From Pseudomonas laurylsulfatiphila (GTDB lineage Bacteria; Pseudomonadota; Gammaproteobacteria; Pseudomonadales; Pseudomonadaceae), in the NCBI RefSeq assembly GCF_002934665.1, contig NZ_NIRS01000001.1, positions 496,001 through 560,000 on the forward strand: a stretch of DNA of 64,000 bases, in the 5' to 3' direction. A program made the translations under genes and the position numbers. The notes under the pieces are model-generated. The model saw only the letters and a list, made by a program, of their open reading frames with translations, made no database searches and was not told the DNA's origin. Below are positions 25,058-34,095 of the stretch, one piece after another (within the stretch, counting starts at the first letter, position 1; the number at the start of each line of letters is the position of its first letter).

Positions 25058-26356
25058 TTAGATGCCGAAACGGTCGCGCAGCGAGTAGTACACGGCGCCC
25101 AGGGCGGTCAACGGTGCCGAGAAGGTACGCCCGCCGATCATCGGCATGTGTGGCAAGGAGGCAAACGCGTCGAAACGCTCGGCGTCGCCACGGATCATTT
25201 CCGAGATCAGTTTGCCAGCCAGGTGCGAGCAGGTGACGCCGTGGCCGCTGTAGCCCTGCATGTAGTAGGCGTTTTTCTCGATACGGCCGAATTGCGGCAT
25301 GCGCGACATGGTCAGCAGGAAGTTGCCGGTCCAGCGGTAGTCGATCTTCACGTCCTTCAATTGCGGGAAGGTCTTGAGGATTTTCGGGCGGATCAGTTGC
25401 TCGATGTCGTCCGGTTCGCGCGCACCGTAGACCACGCCACCGCCGTACAGCAGGCGGTTGTCCGCGGTCAGGCGGTAGTAGTCGAGCAGGTAGTTGCAGT
25501 CTTCGACGCAGTAGTTGTTCTTGATCAGGCTGCGGGCCTGCTTTTCCGACAACGGCTCGGTGACGACGATCTGCGAACCGCACGGCATGCTCTTGCTGGT
25601 CACGCGGTTGTCCAGACCCTGCGGCAGGTAGGCGTTACCGGCGATCAGCAAGTACTTGGCCTTCACCACGCCTTTGGCAGTGCGCACGGTGATCGGCTCG
25701 CCGTAGGTGATTTCCACCGCCGCCGATTGCTCGTAGATCTTGCCGCCCAGGCCGATGATCGCCGAGGCTTCGCCGAGGGCCAGGTTCAGCGGGTGAATGT
25801 GACCGCCCTGCATGTCCAGCAGGCCACCGACGTAGGCGTCGGAACCCACTTCGCGCTTGATGTCGGCTTCGCCGAGCAGTGTCAGGTTCTTGTTGCCATA
25901 GCGCTCCCAGCTCTTCTTCTGTTCGGCCAGGCCTTTGAGTTGCTTCTTGTTCATCGCCGCGAAGATGCCGCCGGGACGGTAATCGCACTGGATGTCGTAG
26001 TGCTGTATGCGCTGGCGAATGATGTCGGCGCCTTCGAAAATCATGCTGCCGAGCACTTCGGCGGTCTTGTCGCCGTAGCGCTCTTCGATGACATCGACGT
26101 CGCGGCTGTAGGAGTTGACCAGTTGGCCGCCGTTGCGACCGCTGGCGCCGAAGCCGACTTTGGCCGCTTCGAGCACGGTCACGCTGTAGCCCGCTTCGGC
26201 GAGGAACAGCGCCGAGGACAGGCCGGTGTAGCCGGCGCCGATCACGCAGACGTCACAGTCCACCGCCCCTTCCAGCACCGGGAAATCGCCGGTGAAGTTG
26301 CGGGTGGCGGCGTAGTAGCTGTTTACATGCTGTTGATTAGAAGAGCTGTGTTTCAT
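25058..26356 (-). CDS. puuB: PuuB/PauB, gamma-glutamylputrescine oxidase
   Basis: A 432-residue FAD-dependent oxidase that converts gamma-glutamylputrescine to gamma-glutamyl-aminobutyraldehyde with H2O2 and ammonia. The dinucleotide fold CVIGAGYTGLSSALFLAEAG is near residue 40; GFGASGRNGGQ, a DAO core with LLDYYRLTADNRLLYGGG and GYSGHGVTCSHLAGK follow. GGAG precedes the ATG at 26356. It is 53 bp downstream of the aldehyde dehydrogenase gene, the next enzyme in the pathway, and upstream of a clear terminator. A paralogue is at 6529. Confidence 0.92.
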   Translation of the reverse strand: MKHSSSNQQHVNSYYAATRNFTGDFPVLEGAVDCDVCVIGAGYTGLSSALFLAEAGYSVTVLEAAKVGFGASGRNGGQLVNSYSRDVDVIEERYGDKTAEVLGSMIFEGADIIRQRIQHYDIQCDYRPGGIFAAMNKKQLKGLAEQKKSWERYGNKNLTLLGEADIKREVGSDAYVGGLLDMQGGHIHPLNLALGEASAIIGLGGKIYEQSAAVEITYGEPITVRTAKGVVKAKYLLIAGNAYLPQGLDNRVTSKSMPCGSQIVVTEPLSEKQARSLIKNNYCVEDCNYLLDYYRLTADNRLLYGGGVVYGAREPDDIEQLIRPKILKTFPQLKDVKIDYRWTGNFLLTMSRMPQFGRIEKNAYYMQGYSGHGVTCSHLAGKLISEMIRGDAERFDAFASLPHMPMIGGRTFSAPLTALGAVYYSLRDRFGI

Positions 26357-26409
26357 AGGTTTCTCCGAGGGTCGCCGGCAACGTGCCGGCGGCCGCCGTT
26401 TAAAAGGTG

Positions 26410-27900
26410 TTAGAGCTTGATCCAGGTCGCTTTGAGTTCGGTGTACTTGTCGAACGCGTGCAGCGATTTGTCCCGACCGTTACCCGACTGCTTGTACCCG
26501 CCGAACGGCGCGGTCATGTCGCCGCCGTCGTACTGGTTGACCCAGACGCTGCCGGCACGCAAGCCACGGGCGAAGGTGTGAGCCTTGCTCAGGTTGCGGG
26601 TCCAGACGCCGGCGGCCAGGCCGAAGATGCTGTCGTTGGCAATCGCCAGGGCTTCTTCAGCCGTGTCGAAGGTGATGACCGACAGCACCGGGCCGAAGAT
26701 TTCTTCCCGGGCGATGGTCATGGCGTTGGTCACGCCGTCGAAAATCGTCGGTTCCACGTACTGGCCACCGGTGTCTTCGAGGGTGCGGCTGCCGCCGGCG
26801 ATCAGTTCGGCGCCCTGCTCCTTGCCGATGCCGATGTAGCGCAGCACGTTGTCCAGTTGACGCTGGTCGACGACCGCACCAACGGTGGTCGCAGGATCGA
26901 GCGCGTGGCCCGGCTTCCAGGCTTGCAAGGCTTCCACCAACAATGGAATGAACTGCTCGCGAATCGAACGCTCCACCAGCAGGCGCGAACCGGCGGTGCA
27001 GACTTCGCCCTGGTTGAAGGCGATGCCGCTGGCCGCTGCCTGCGCTGCCGCGCGCAGATCCGGTGCGTCGGCGAACACCACGTTCGCGCTCTTGCCCCCG
27101 GCTTCGGCCCAGACGCGTTTCATGTTGCTTTGCCCGGCGTAGATCATCAGTTGCTTGGCAATCGCCGTGGAGCCGGTGAAGGCCAGCACGTCGACATCCA
27201 TGTGCAATGCCAGCGCCTTGCCCACCGTGTGGCCGTAGCCCGGCAGGACGTTGAACACGCCTTTCGGGATGCCGGCATCGAGTGCCAGCTGCGCGATGCG
27301 GATCGCGGTCAGCGGCGACTTTTCCGAAGGCTTGAGGATGAACGAGTTGCCCATCGCCAGGGCCGGGGCGAATTTCCAGCTGGCCATGATCAGCGGGAAG
27401 TTCCACGGCACGATGGCCGCGACCACGCCGGCCGCTTCGCGCGTCACCAGGCCCAACTGATCGTGGGGCGTGGCGGCGACTTCGTCGTAGATCTTGTCGA
27501 TGGCTTCGGCGGTCCAGCGGATCGCGTTGGCGGTCGCTGGAATGTCGATGCTCATGGAGTCGCTGATCGGCTTGCCCATGTCGAGGGTTTCAAGCAGGGC
27601 CAGTTCTTCCTGGTTGGCCAGGATCAGGTCGGCGAAACGGATCAGGATGCGCTTGCGCTCGGCCGGGGCCAGGTTGGCCCACACACCGGATTCGAAGGTG
27701 CGGCGCGCCACGGCGACCGCCGCATTGGCGTCGGCTTCGTCGGTGCTGGCGACGTTTGCCAGGAAACGGCCGTCCACGGGGCTGATGCATTCGAACGTGG
27801 CGCCACTGGCGGCCGCGCAGTATTGGCCGTCAATGAAGGCACGACCTTCGATTGTTAGGGACTGGAAGCGTTGCTCCCAATCGCTGCGAGTGTTTGTCAT
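26410..27900 (-). CDS. puuC: PuuC/PauC-type aldehyde dehydrogenase
   Basis: A 496-residue NAD(P)-dependent aldehyde dehydrogenase, expected to oxidise gamma-glutamyl-aminobutyraldehyde to gamma-glutamyl-GABA. The visible ALDH motifs are WNFPLIMASWKFAPALAMGN, FTGSTAIAKQL, the general-base Glu in WAEAGGKSANV and the catalytic Cys in FNQGEVCTAGSR. The ATG at 27900 gives the family length; a frame extension to 27942 runs into the leader next to a REP. It lies between puuB and puuA-type genes on the same strand, separated from puuA by two REP pairs. Confidence 0.92.
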   Translation of the reverse strand: MTNTRSDWEQRFQSLTIEGRAFIDGQYCAAASGATFECISPVDGRFLANVASTDEADANAAVAVARRTFESGVWANLAPAERKRILIRFADLILANQEELALLETLDMGKPISDSMSIDIPATANAIRWTAEAIDKIYDEVAATPHDQLGLVTREAAGVVAAIVPWNFPLIMASWKFAPALAMGNSFILKPSEKSPLTAIRIAQLALDAGIPKGVFNVLPGYGHTVGKALALHMDVDVLAFTGSTAIAKQLMIYAGQSNMKRVWAEAGGKSANVVFADAPDLRAAAQAAASGIAFNQGEVCTAGSRLLVERSIREQFIPLLVEALQAWKPGHALDPATTVGAVVDQRQLDNVLRYIGIGKEQGAELIAGGSRTLEDTGGQYVEPTIFDGVTNAMTIAREEIFGPVLSVITFDTAEEALAIANDSIFGLAAGVWTRNLSKAHTFARGLRAGSVWVNQYDGGDMTAPFGGYKQSGNGRDKSLHAFDKYTELKATWIKL

Positions 27901-27942
27901 GGTTGTGACTCGACGCAGGGGAATAGGTAGTGCGGGACCCAC

Positions 27943-28032
27943 TGTAGGAGCTGGCTTGCCAGCGATAGCGCAGGGACATTCAGCATCGATGTCGCCTGAT
28001 GGACCGCATCGCCGGCAAGCCGGCTCCTACAG
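27943..28032. repeat. REP inverted pair 1 between puuA- and puuC-type genes
   Basis: TGTAGGAGCTGGCTTGCC at 27943 and its inverted partner GGCAAGCCGGCTCCTACA ending at 28032, with slight drift in the arms. Confidence 0.88.
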
Positions 28033-28054
28033 GGGGCCAGGCACGAAACTCATT

Positions 28055-28144
28055 TGTGGGAGCGGGCTTGCTCGCGATGAGGCCGTCACAATCAACATTG
28101 ATGGCGACTGATCCCCCGCTATCGCGGGCAAGCCCGCTCCCACA
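28055..28144. repeat. REP inverted pair 2 between puuA- and puuC-type genes
   Basis: TGTGGGAGCGGGCTTGCTCG at 28055 and its inverse ending at 28144. It sits 22 bp from pair 1, and the two differ in core sequence, so they are not a simple duplication. Confidence 0.88.
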
Positions 28145-28148
28145 GGGT

Positions 28149-28184
28149 TTGGCGGCGTACACAGGTTTTTGTGTACGCCGCCAA
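28149..28184 (-). terminator. Strong hairpin at the 3' end of the puuA-type gene
   Basis: A perfect 15-bp stem TTGGCGGCGTACACA / TGTGTACGCCGCCAA with a six-base loop, 5 bp past the stop. There is no U-tract on the minus strand, so it may stabilise the message or attenuate read-through into puuC rather than terminate fully. Confidence 0.55.
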
Positions 28185-28189
28185 CACCG

Positions 28190-29566
28190 TCAGACGGTAT
28201 GCAGGTACCAGTTGTACTCAAGGTCGGAGATGGAGTTCTCGAACTCGGCCAGCTCGCTTTCCTTGCACGCCACGAACACGTCGATGTACATCGGGTCGAT
28301 GTAGCGCGCCATGACCTCGCTGTCGTCCAGCTCGCGCAAGGCATCGCGCAGGTTGTTCGGCAGGCTCTGCTCGTTCTGCTCGTAGCTGTTGCCTTCCACC
28401 GGGGCGCCCGGCTCGATCTGGTTGGTCAGGCCGTGGTGCACGCCGGCCAATACCGAGGCCATCAGCAGGTACGGGTTGGCGTCGGCACCGGCCACGCGGT
28501 GTTCGATGCGCACGGCGTCCTTTGAGCCGGTCGGTACGCGCACAGCCACGGTGCGGTTGTCGATGCCCCAGCTCGGCGAGTTCGGCACATAGAACTGCGC
28601 GCCGAAACGACGGTACGAGTTGACGTTCGGGCAGAGGAACGCCATCTGCGCCGGCAGGGTCTCGAGCACACCGCCGATCGCGTGTCGCAGCGCGGCGTTC
28701 TGCTCGGGATCCTCGCTGGCAAAGATGTTGTTGCCTTCTTTGTCGAGAATCGAAATGTGCACGTGCAGACCGTTGCCCGCCTGGCCTGGATACGGCTTGG
28801 CCATGAAGGTGGTGTCCATCTCGTGGTCGTAGGCGATGTTCTTCACCAGACGCTTGAGCAGGACCGCGTAGTCGCAGGCCTTGATCGGGTCAGCCACGTG
28901 ATGCAGGTTGACTTCGAATTGCGCCGGGGCGCTTTCCTTGACGATGGCGTCAGCCGGGATGCCCTGCTCTTTGGCACCTTCGAGGATGTCTTGCAGGCAA
29001 TCGACGTATTCGTCGAGGTCGTCGATCAGGTACACCTGGGTCGACATCGGACGCTTGCCGGATACCGGCGACCGCGGCGATTGCGGACGACCGTTCACGT
29101 TGTCCTGGTCGATCAGGTAGAACTCCAGTTCGAACGCGGCGCAGATGGTCAGGCCCAAGTCGTCGAACTTGCGCACGACATTGGCCAGCACTTCACGCGG
29201 GTCGGCGAAGAAGGGCTCGCCTTCGAGTTCGTGCATGGTCATCAGCAGTTGCGCAGTCGGGCGCTTCTGCCAGGGTTCGATGCTCAGGGTGCCCGGGATG
29301 GGGTAGCAGATCCGGTCGGAGTCGCCGATGTCCAGACCCAGGCCGGTGCTTTCCACCGTGGAGCCATTGATGTCCAGAGCAAACAGAGACGCCGGCAGGT
29401 TGATGCCTTTCTCGTAAACCTTATGAAGACTGGTGCGCTCGATGCGCTTGCCGCGCACCACACCGTTCATATCCGCAATCAGAAGGTCGACGTACAAAAC
29501 CTCAGGATATTTCTTAAGGAATGCGTTTGCTTCGTTGAGTTGAACGGTACGCAGAGGGACCGACAT
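28190..29566 (-). CDS. puuA: PuuA/PauA-type gamma-glutamylputrescine synthetase (glutamine synthetase fold)
   Basis: A 458-residue glutamine-synthetase-family enzyme that ligates glutamate to putrescine with ATP, the first step of the pathway. The N-terminal beta-grasp (residues 10-110) precedes the catalytic domain with LTICAAFELEFYLID, HEMDTTFMAKPYPGQAGNGL, RRFGAQFYVPNSPSWGIDNR and NPYLLMASVLAGVHHGL. It lacks the adenylylation region of GlnA I and is the usual PuuA length. GGGAC precedes the ATG. The divergent region to PuuD (29567-29849) should hold its promoter. Confidence 0.9.
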   Translation of the reverse strand: MSVPLRTVQLNEANAFLKKYPEVLYVDLLIADMNGVVRGKRIERTSLHKVYEKGINLPASLFALDINGSTVESTGLGLDIGDSDRICYPIPGTLSIEPWQKRPTAQLLMTMHELEGEPFFADPREVLANVVRKFDDLGLTICAAFELEFYLIDQDNVNGRPQSPRSPVSGKRPMSTQVYLIDDLDEYVDCLQDILEGAKEQGIPADAIVKESAPAQFEVNLHHVADPIKACDYAVLLKRLVKNIAYDHEMDTTFMAKPYPGQAGNGLHVHISILDKEGNNIFASEDPEQNAALRHAIGGVLETLPAQMAFLCPNVNSYRRFGAQFYVPNSPSWGIDNRTVAVRVPTGSKDAVRIEHRVAGADANPYLLMASVLAGVHHGLTNQIEPGAPVEGNSYEQNEQSLPNNLRDALRELDDSEVMARYIDPMYIDVFVACKESELAEFENSISDLEYNWYLHTV

Positions 29567-29849
29567 GATGCACCTATTTTTTACTGTTAATTATTATGTT
29601 CACCGCCCTTTCACGAGCCCAGTCAATCCGAAAGGCAAAGTGAAGTCAATAGCGAACACCTGGCCTTTCAACGTTTATTTTCGGGCCTCTCAGAAGGACG
29701 AGAGTGCCAGATATGCCCTCAAACACGCGTAAACCCTGAAGATCGGACGTGTGGCGTTTAGAATTTTTTACATGAGAGTTGTTAATTAAAATCAACAAGG
29801 CTAAGCTCCGGAAAAGCTCGTTCAAGTGTGAAACTTCGAGGTGATAAAA
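29567..29849. promoter_or_regulatory. Divergent promoter region between puuA- and puuD-type genes
   Basis: About 280 bp, AT-rich on both sides. A possible plus-strand promoter is TTGTTA (29779-29784), 17 bases, TAAGCT; the -10 match is weak. The imperfect dyad GTTG...CAAC around 29780-29798 could be a repressor site. PauR-type control is expected by family, but I see no site I can certify. Confidence 0.35.
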
Positions 29850-30611
29850 ATGGCATTCAAGCCATTGATCGGCGTTACTGCATGCGTCAAACAGATTGGC
29901 CTGCACCCCTACCACATCAGCGGCGACAAGTACTTGCGTGCTGTCAGCGTTGCGGCGCTGGGGCTGCCTGTCGTTATTCCTTCCTTAGGCGACCTGACCG
30001 AAATCGATGACCTGCTGCCGCAGCTCGACGGTCTGTTGCTGACCGGCTCGCCGTCGAACGTGGAACCCTTCCACTATCAAGGCCCCGACAGCGCCCCCGG
30101 CACGGAACACGATCCGCAACGGGACCGCACCACCCTGCCACTGATCCGCGCAGCCATCGCTGCCGGCGTTCCGGTGCTCGGCATCTGCCGCGGCTTCCAG
30201 GAAATGAACGTGGCGTTCGGTGGCAGCCTGCATCAGAAAGTCCATGAACTTCCCGGCTTCCTCGACCACCGCGAGGCCAACCACCCGGACCTGGCCGTGC
30301 AATACGCTCCCGCCCATGCGGTGAATGTGCAGCCCGGTGGTGTGTTCGAAGCGCTGGACCTGCCTGCGGCGTTCCAGGTCAATTCGATTCACAGCCAGGG
30401 CATCGACCGCCTCGCGCCCGGCCTGCGTGCCGAAGCCGTCGCACCCGATGGCCTGATCGAAGCGATCTCGGTCGAGCACAGCCAGGCCTTCGCCCTCGGC
30501 GTGCAATGGCACCCGGAATGGCAGGTTCTGAACAACGCGCCTTACTTGAGTATTTTCCAGGCGTTCGGCGAAGCCTGCCGGCAACGGGCGGCGCTGCGTC
30601 ACTCGCGCTGA
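29850..30611 (+). CDS. puuD: PuuD/SpuA-type gamma-glutamyl-GABA hydrolase
   Basis: A class I glutamine-amidotransferase-fold hydrolase of 253 residues that releases GABA from gamma-glutamyl-GABA. The nucleophile is Cys113 in VLGICRGFQEMNV; the His of the triad is in GVQWHPEWQ near the C terminus. The family loop FHYQGPDSAPGTEHDPQRD is present. The ATG at 29850 has GAGGTGAT just upstream; a GTG at 29841 lies inside that site. It is divergent from puuA and starts the block that continues with the ABC transporter. Confidence 0.92.
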   Translation: MAFKPLIGVTACVKQIGLHPYHISGDKYLRAVSVAALGLPVVIPSLGDLTEIDDLLPQLDGLLLTGSPSNVEPFHYQGPDSAPGTEHDPQRDRTTLPLIRAAIAAGVPVLGICRGFQEMNVAFGGSLHQKVHELPGFLDHREANHPDLAVQYAPAHAVNVQPGGVFEALDLPAAFQVNSIHSQGIDRLAPGLRAEAVAPDGLIEAISVEHSQAFALGVQWHPEWQVLNNAPYLSIFQAFGEACRQRAALRHSR

Positions 30612-30962
30612 CGACCCGGCACCCAGGATCAACGATTAACTGCCCTCACGAGCGGGCAGGCGCTTTTGCGTGTCCCGTTCGTGACAACAACACACTGCAA
30701 TAACAACAAGTACTACCAGGCAGCCAGGACGGCGGCGCCGAATAAACCCGGAGCGGGAAACGCAATCCCCTGTAGGAGCGAGCCTGCTCGCGATGGATGT
30801 CCGGACACCGCGGGCATTCAGACTGCCAGCGTCATCGTTGGCGACCATCGCGAGCAGGCTCGCTCCTACAAGGGATCAGCGCGGACCGGCTTCACGGGTT
30901 TGCAATCCACTATTAAGCCGGGCCGTGTTGGCCGGGCGACTGAAACCTGTTGGGAGTTTCAC
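30612..30962. other. Intergenic region before the polyamine ABC transporter
   Basis: About 350 bp with a REP pair at 30771-30870. No gene is seen. The transporter promoter is probably between 30871 and 30950. Confidence 0.4.
30771..30870. repeat. REP inverted pair
   Basis: TGTAGGAGCGAGCCTGCTCG at 30771 and its inverse ending at 30870, separated by about 50 bp. Confidence 0.9.
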
Positions 30963-32105
30963 ATGGCAAACGCCTCCAGCATTTACAGGAAGGCTATTGA
31001 AGGTCACCAGGCACCGAAAAAGGTCTTGGTGAAAGTCGATCGCGTCACCAAGAAATTCGACGAAACCACCGCGGTGGACGATGTGTCCCTGGAAATCCAC
31101 CAGGGTGAAATCTTCGCCCTGCTCGGCGGTTCCGGCTCCGGCAAATCGACCCTGCTGCGCATGCTCGCCGGTTTCGAGCGCCCGACCGAAGGCCGGATTC
31201 TGCTCGACGGTGTCGATATCACCGACATGCCGCCGTACGAACGACCGATCAACATGATGTTCCAGTCCTACGCGCTGTTCCCGCACATGACGGTGGCGCA
31301 GAACATCGCCTTCGGCCTCAAGCAGGACCGTTTGCCAGCGGCCGAGATCGAAGCCCGGGTGCAGGAGATGCTGCGCCTGGTGCACATGACCCAGTACGCC
31401 AAGCGCAAACCGCACCAACTGTCCGGCGGCCAGCGTCAGCGCGTGGCCCTGGCCCGTTCCCTGGCCAAGCGTCCGAAGCTGCTGCTGCTCGACGAACCGA
31501 TGGGCGCCCTGGATAAAAAGCTGCGTTCGCAAATGCAGCTGGAGCTGGTGGAAATCATCGAGCGCGTGGGCGTGACCTGCGTGATGGTGACCCACGACCA
31601 GGAAGAGGCCATGACCATGGCCCAGCGCATCGCGATCATGCACCTGGGCTGGATCGCCCAGATCGGCAGCCCGGTCGACATCTATGAAGCCCCGGTCAGC
31701 CGCATGGTCTGCGAATTCATCGGCAACGTGAACGCCTTCGACGGCACCGTGGTTGAAGACCTGGAAGGTCACGCGATCATCCACAGCCCGGACCTGGAAC
31801 AGAAGATCTACGTCGGTCACGGCGTTAGCACCTCGGTGCAGGACAAGTCGATCACCTACGCGATCCGCCCGGAAAAACTGCTGGTCAGCACCGTCAAGCC
31901 GGACAACCGCTACAACTGGTCCAGCGGCAAGGTGCATGACATCGCCTACCTCGGCGGCCACTCGGTGTTCTACGTCGAGCTGCCTGGCGGCAAGATCGTC
32001 CAGTCGTTCATGGCCAACGCCGAACGCCGTGGTGCACGTCCGACCTGGGACGATCAGGTCTACGTGTGGTGGGAAGACGACAGCGGCGTGGTACTGCGCG
32101 CATGA
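30963..32105 (+). CDS. potA: Polyamine ABC transporter ATP-binding protein (PotA/SpuF-type)
   Basis: A 380-residue ATPase of a putrescine/spermidine importer. It has Walker A LGGSGSGKST, Q-loop MMFQSYALFPHM, signature LSGGQRQRVALARS, Walker B LLLLDEPMGALDKK and the H-loop MVTHDQEEAMTMA. A C-terminal TOBE_2 domain occupies about residues 285-375. The ATG at 30963 has GGGAG upstream and gives the family length. Its stop overlaps the potB start by ATGA. The order A-B-C-F here corresponds to spuF-G-H-E in P. aeruginosa but with the binding protein last. Confidence 0.93.
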   Translation: MANASSIYRKAIEGHQAPKKVLVKVDRVTKKFDETTAVDDVSLEIHQGEIFALLGGSGSGKSTLLRMLAGFERPTEGRILLDGVDITDMPPYERPINMMFQSYALFPHMTVAQNIAFGLKQDRLPAAEIEARVQEMLRLVHMTQYAKRKPHQLSGGQRQRVALARSLAKRPKLLLLDEPMGALDKKLRSQMQLELVEIIERVGVTCVMVTHDQEEAMTMAQRIAIMHLGWIAQIGSPVDIYEAPVSRMVCEFIGNVNAFDGTVVEDLEGHAIIHSPDLEQKIYVGHGVSTSVQDKSITYAIRPEKLLVSTVKPDNRYNWSSGKVHDIAYLGGHSVFYVELPGGKIVQSFMANAERRGARPTWDDQVYVWWEDDSGVVLRA

Positions 32106-33016
32106 AAACCTTCAATCAGCAATTTCTGAGACTGGTCCCCAGCGGGCGCAAGTTCGTCATCGGGATTCCGTTCATCTGGCTGTTCCTGTTCTTCATGTTG
32201 CCGTTCTTCCTGGTGATGAAGATCAGCTTCTCGGAAGCGGCCCTGGCCATTCCGCCCTATTCGGAGATCTACACCTTCGCCGAGCAGAAATTCCAGCTGT
32301 TGCTCAACATCGGCAACTACACCTTGCTGGGCCAGGACGAGCTGTACCTCTCGGCTTATCTCGGTTCGTTGAAGGTCGCACTGTTCAGCACCCTGATGTG
32401 CCTGGTGATCGGTTTCCCGATGGCCTACGCCATCACCAAGGCCAGCAAGGAAGCGCAGAACGTGCTGATGCTGCTGATCATGATGCCGACCTGGACCGCG
32501 ATCCTGATCCGCGTGTATGCGTGGATGGGCATCCTCAGCAACAACGGCCTGCTCAACGCGTTCCTGATGTGGACCGGGCTGACGTCGCACCCGATCGAGA
32601 TCCTCAACACCAATACGGCTGTTTACATCGGCGTGGTGTATGCGTACCTGCCGTTCATGGTGCTGCCGCTGTACGCCAACCTGGTCAAGCACGACCAGAG
32701 CCTGCTGGAAGCCGCGTCGGACCTGGGTTCGAGCACCTTCAACAGCTTCTGGAAAATCACCGTGCCGCTGGCCAAGAACGGCATCATCGCCGGCTGCATG
32801 CTGGTGTTCATTCCGGTGGTCGGTGAGTTCGTGATTCCGGAACTGCTCGGCGGTCCGGAAACCCTGATGATCGGCCGTGTGTTGTGGCAAGAGTTCTTCA
32901 ACAACCGCGACTGGCCGGTGGCGTCTGCCCTGGCGGTGGTGATGCTGTTGATCCTGATTGTGCCGATTCTGCTGTTCAACCGCAGTCAGGCCAAAGAGAT
33001 GGAGGCACGGGGATGA
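32102..33016 (+). CDS. potB: Polyamine ABC transporter permease (PotB/SpuG-type)
   Basis: A 304-residue permease with six predicted membrane segments. The first helix is GIPFIWLFLFFMLPFFLVMK, and the cytoplasmic EAA loop is LLEAASDLGSSTFNSFWKITVPL, which contacts the ATPase. The start is in the potA stop (ATGA at 32102-32105), and its own stop overlaps the potC start, so the three are translated in series. Confidence 0.93.
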   Translation: MKTFNQQFLRLVPSGRKFVIGIPFIWLFLFFMLPFFLVMKISFSEAALAIPPYSEIYTFAEQKFQLLLNIGNYTLLGQDELYLSAYLGSLKVALFSTLMCLVIGFPMAYAITKASKEAQNVLMLLIMMPTWTAILIRVYAWMGILSNNGLLNAFLMWTGLTSHPIEILNTNTAVYIGVVYAYLPFMVLPLYANLVKHDQSLLEAASDLGSSTFNSFWKITVPLAKNGIIAGCMLVFIPVVGEFVIPELLGGPETLMIGRVLWQEFFNNRDWPVASALAVVMLLILIVPILLFNRSQAKEMEARG

Positions 33017-33897
33017 AACGCTTCGGATTTTCAAAGTTCATGCTGATTTTCGGCCTGTCGTTTATCTACCTGCCGATGCTGATCCTGGTGATCTACTCGT
33101 TCAACGCCTCGAAGCTGGTGACGGTCTGGGGTGGCTGGTCGTTCAAGTGGTACGCCGGTTTGCTCGACAACTCGCAACTGATGGGCTCGGTGGTGCGCTC
33201 GCTGGAGATCGCCTGCTACACCGCCATCGCGGCGGTGGCGCTGGGTACCCTGGCAGCGTTCGTGCTGACCCGCGTTACCCGCTTCAAGGGTCGCACCCTG
33301 TTCGGTGGCCTGGTCACCGCGCCGCTGGTGATGCCTGAAGTGATCACCGGTCTGTCGCTGTTGCTGCTGTTCGTGGCCATGGCGCAGTTGATCGGCTGGC
33401 CGCAGGAACGCGGCATCGTCACCATCTGGATCGCCCACACCACGTTTTGTGCCGCCTACGTGGCGGTGGTAGTCTCCGCCCGCCTTCGCGAGCTGGACCT
33501 GTCCATCGAAGAAGCGGCCATGGACCTGGGTGCGAAACCGTTCAAGGTGTTTTTCCTGATCACCATCCCGATGATCGCGCCGTCACTGGCGGCCGGCGGC
33601 ATGATGTCGTTCGCCCTGTCGCTGGATGACCTGGTGTTGGCGAGCTTCGTCTCCGGCCCGGGTTCCACGACCCTGCCGATGGAAGTGTTCTCGGCGGTAC
33701 GTCTGGGGGTTAAGCCCGAGATCAACGCCGTGGCCAGCCTGATCCTGTTGGCCGTGTCGATCGTGACCTTCATGGTCTGGTACTTCAGCCGCCGTGCCGA
33801 AGCCACCCGCAAACGCGCGATCCAGGAAGCCATGGACCAGACCGCCAGCGAATCCTGGCAACAACCGAAAAAGCAGATGGCAGCAGCCACAGCCTGA
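33013..33897 (+). CDS. potC: Polyamine ABC transporter permease (PotC/SpuH-type)
   Basis: A 294-residue permease partner of the previous gene. The N-terminal helix is FMLIFGLSFIYLPMLILVIY, and the EAA loop is IEEAAMDLGAKPFKVFFLIT. It starts in the potB stop by ATGA at 33013-33016 and has GGAGG just before. A hydrophilic C-terminal tail (residues 265-294, Ala/Gln/Lys-rich) extends past the last helix. A REP pair separates it from the binding-protein gene. Confidence 0.93.
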   Translation: MKRFGFSKFMLIFGLSFIYLPMLILVIYSFNASKLVTVWGGWSFKWYAGLLDNSQLMGSVVRSLEIACYTAIAAVALGTLAAFVLTRVTRFKGRTLFGGLVTAPLVMPEVITGLSLLLLFVAMAQLIGWPQERGIVTIWIAHTTFCAAYVAVVVSARLRELDLSIEEAAMDLGAKPFKVFFLITIPMIAPSLAAGGMMSFALSLDDLVLASFVSGPGSTTLPMEVFSAVRLGVKPEINAVASLILLAVSIVTFMVWYFSRRAEATRKRAIQEAMDQTASESWQQPKKQMAAATA

Positions 33898-33907
33898 CGC
33901 CGCCCCC

Positions 33908-34021
33908 TGTAGGAGCGAGCTTGCTCGCGATGGACGTTAACGATGACGCGGGCTACCTGAATTAACGCGGCGTCCTTGAGTTTTTCGTCGGATCGCCGCC
34001 CGGAGCAAGCTCGCTCCTACA
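33908..34021. repeat. REP inverted pair
   Basis: TGTAGGAGCGAGCTTGCTCG at 33908 and GAGCAAGCTCGCTCCTACA ending at 34021 lie between potC and the binding-protein gene. Such placement can give a processed boundary that raises the binding-protein message relative to permeases. Confidence 0.88.
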
Positions 34022-34095
34022 AAGGAACGCGCAAGCGTTCTAACCACAAATGTTTGTCGTGTGTTTTTGAATAAAAAAGAAATGGAGTTGTACCG

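Noticed and set aside
25148..27858. Two long plus-strand frames (25148-26413 and 26407-27858)
   Set aside because: They mirror the puuB- and puuC-type genes and lack any recognisable domain.
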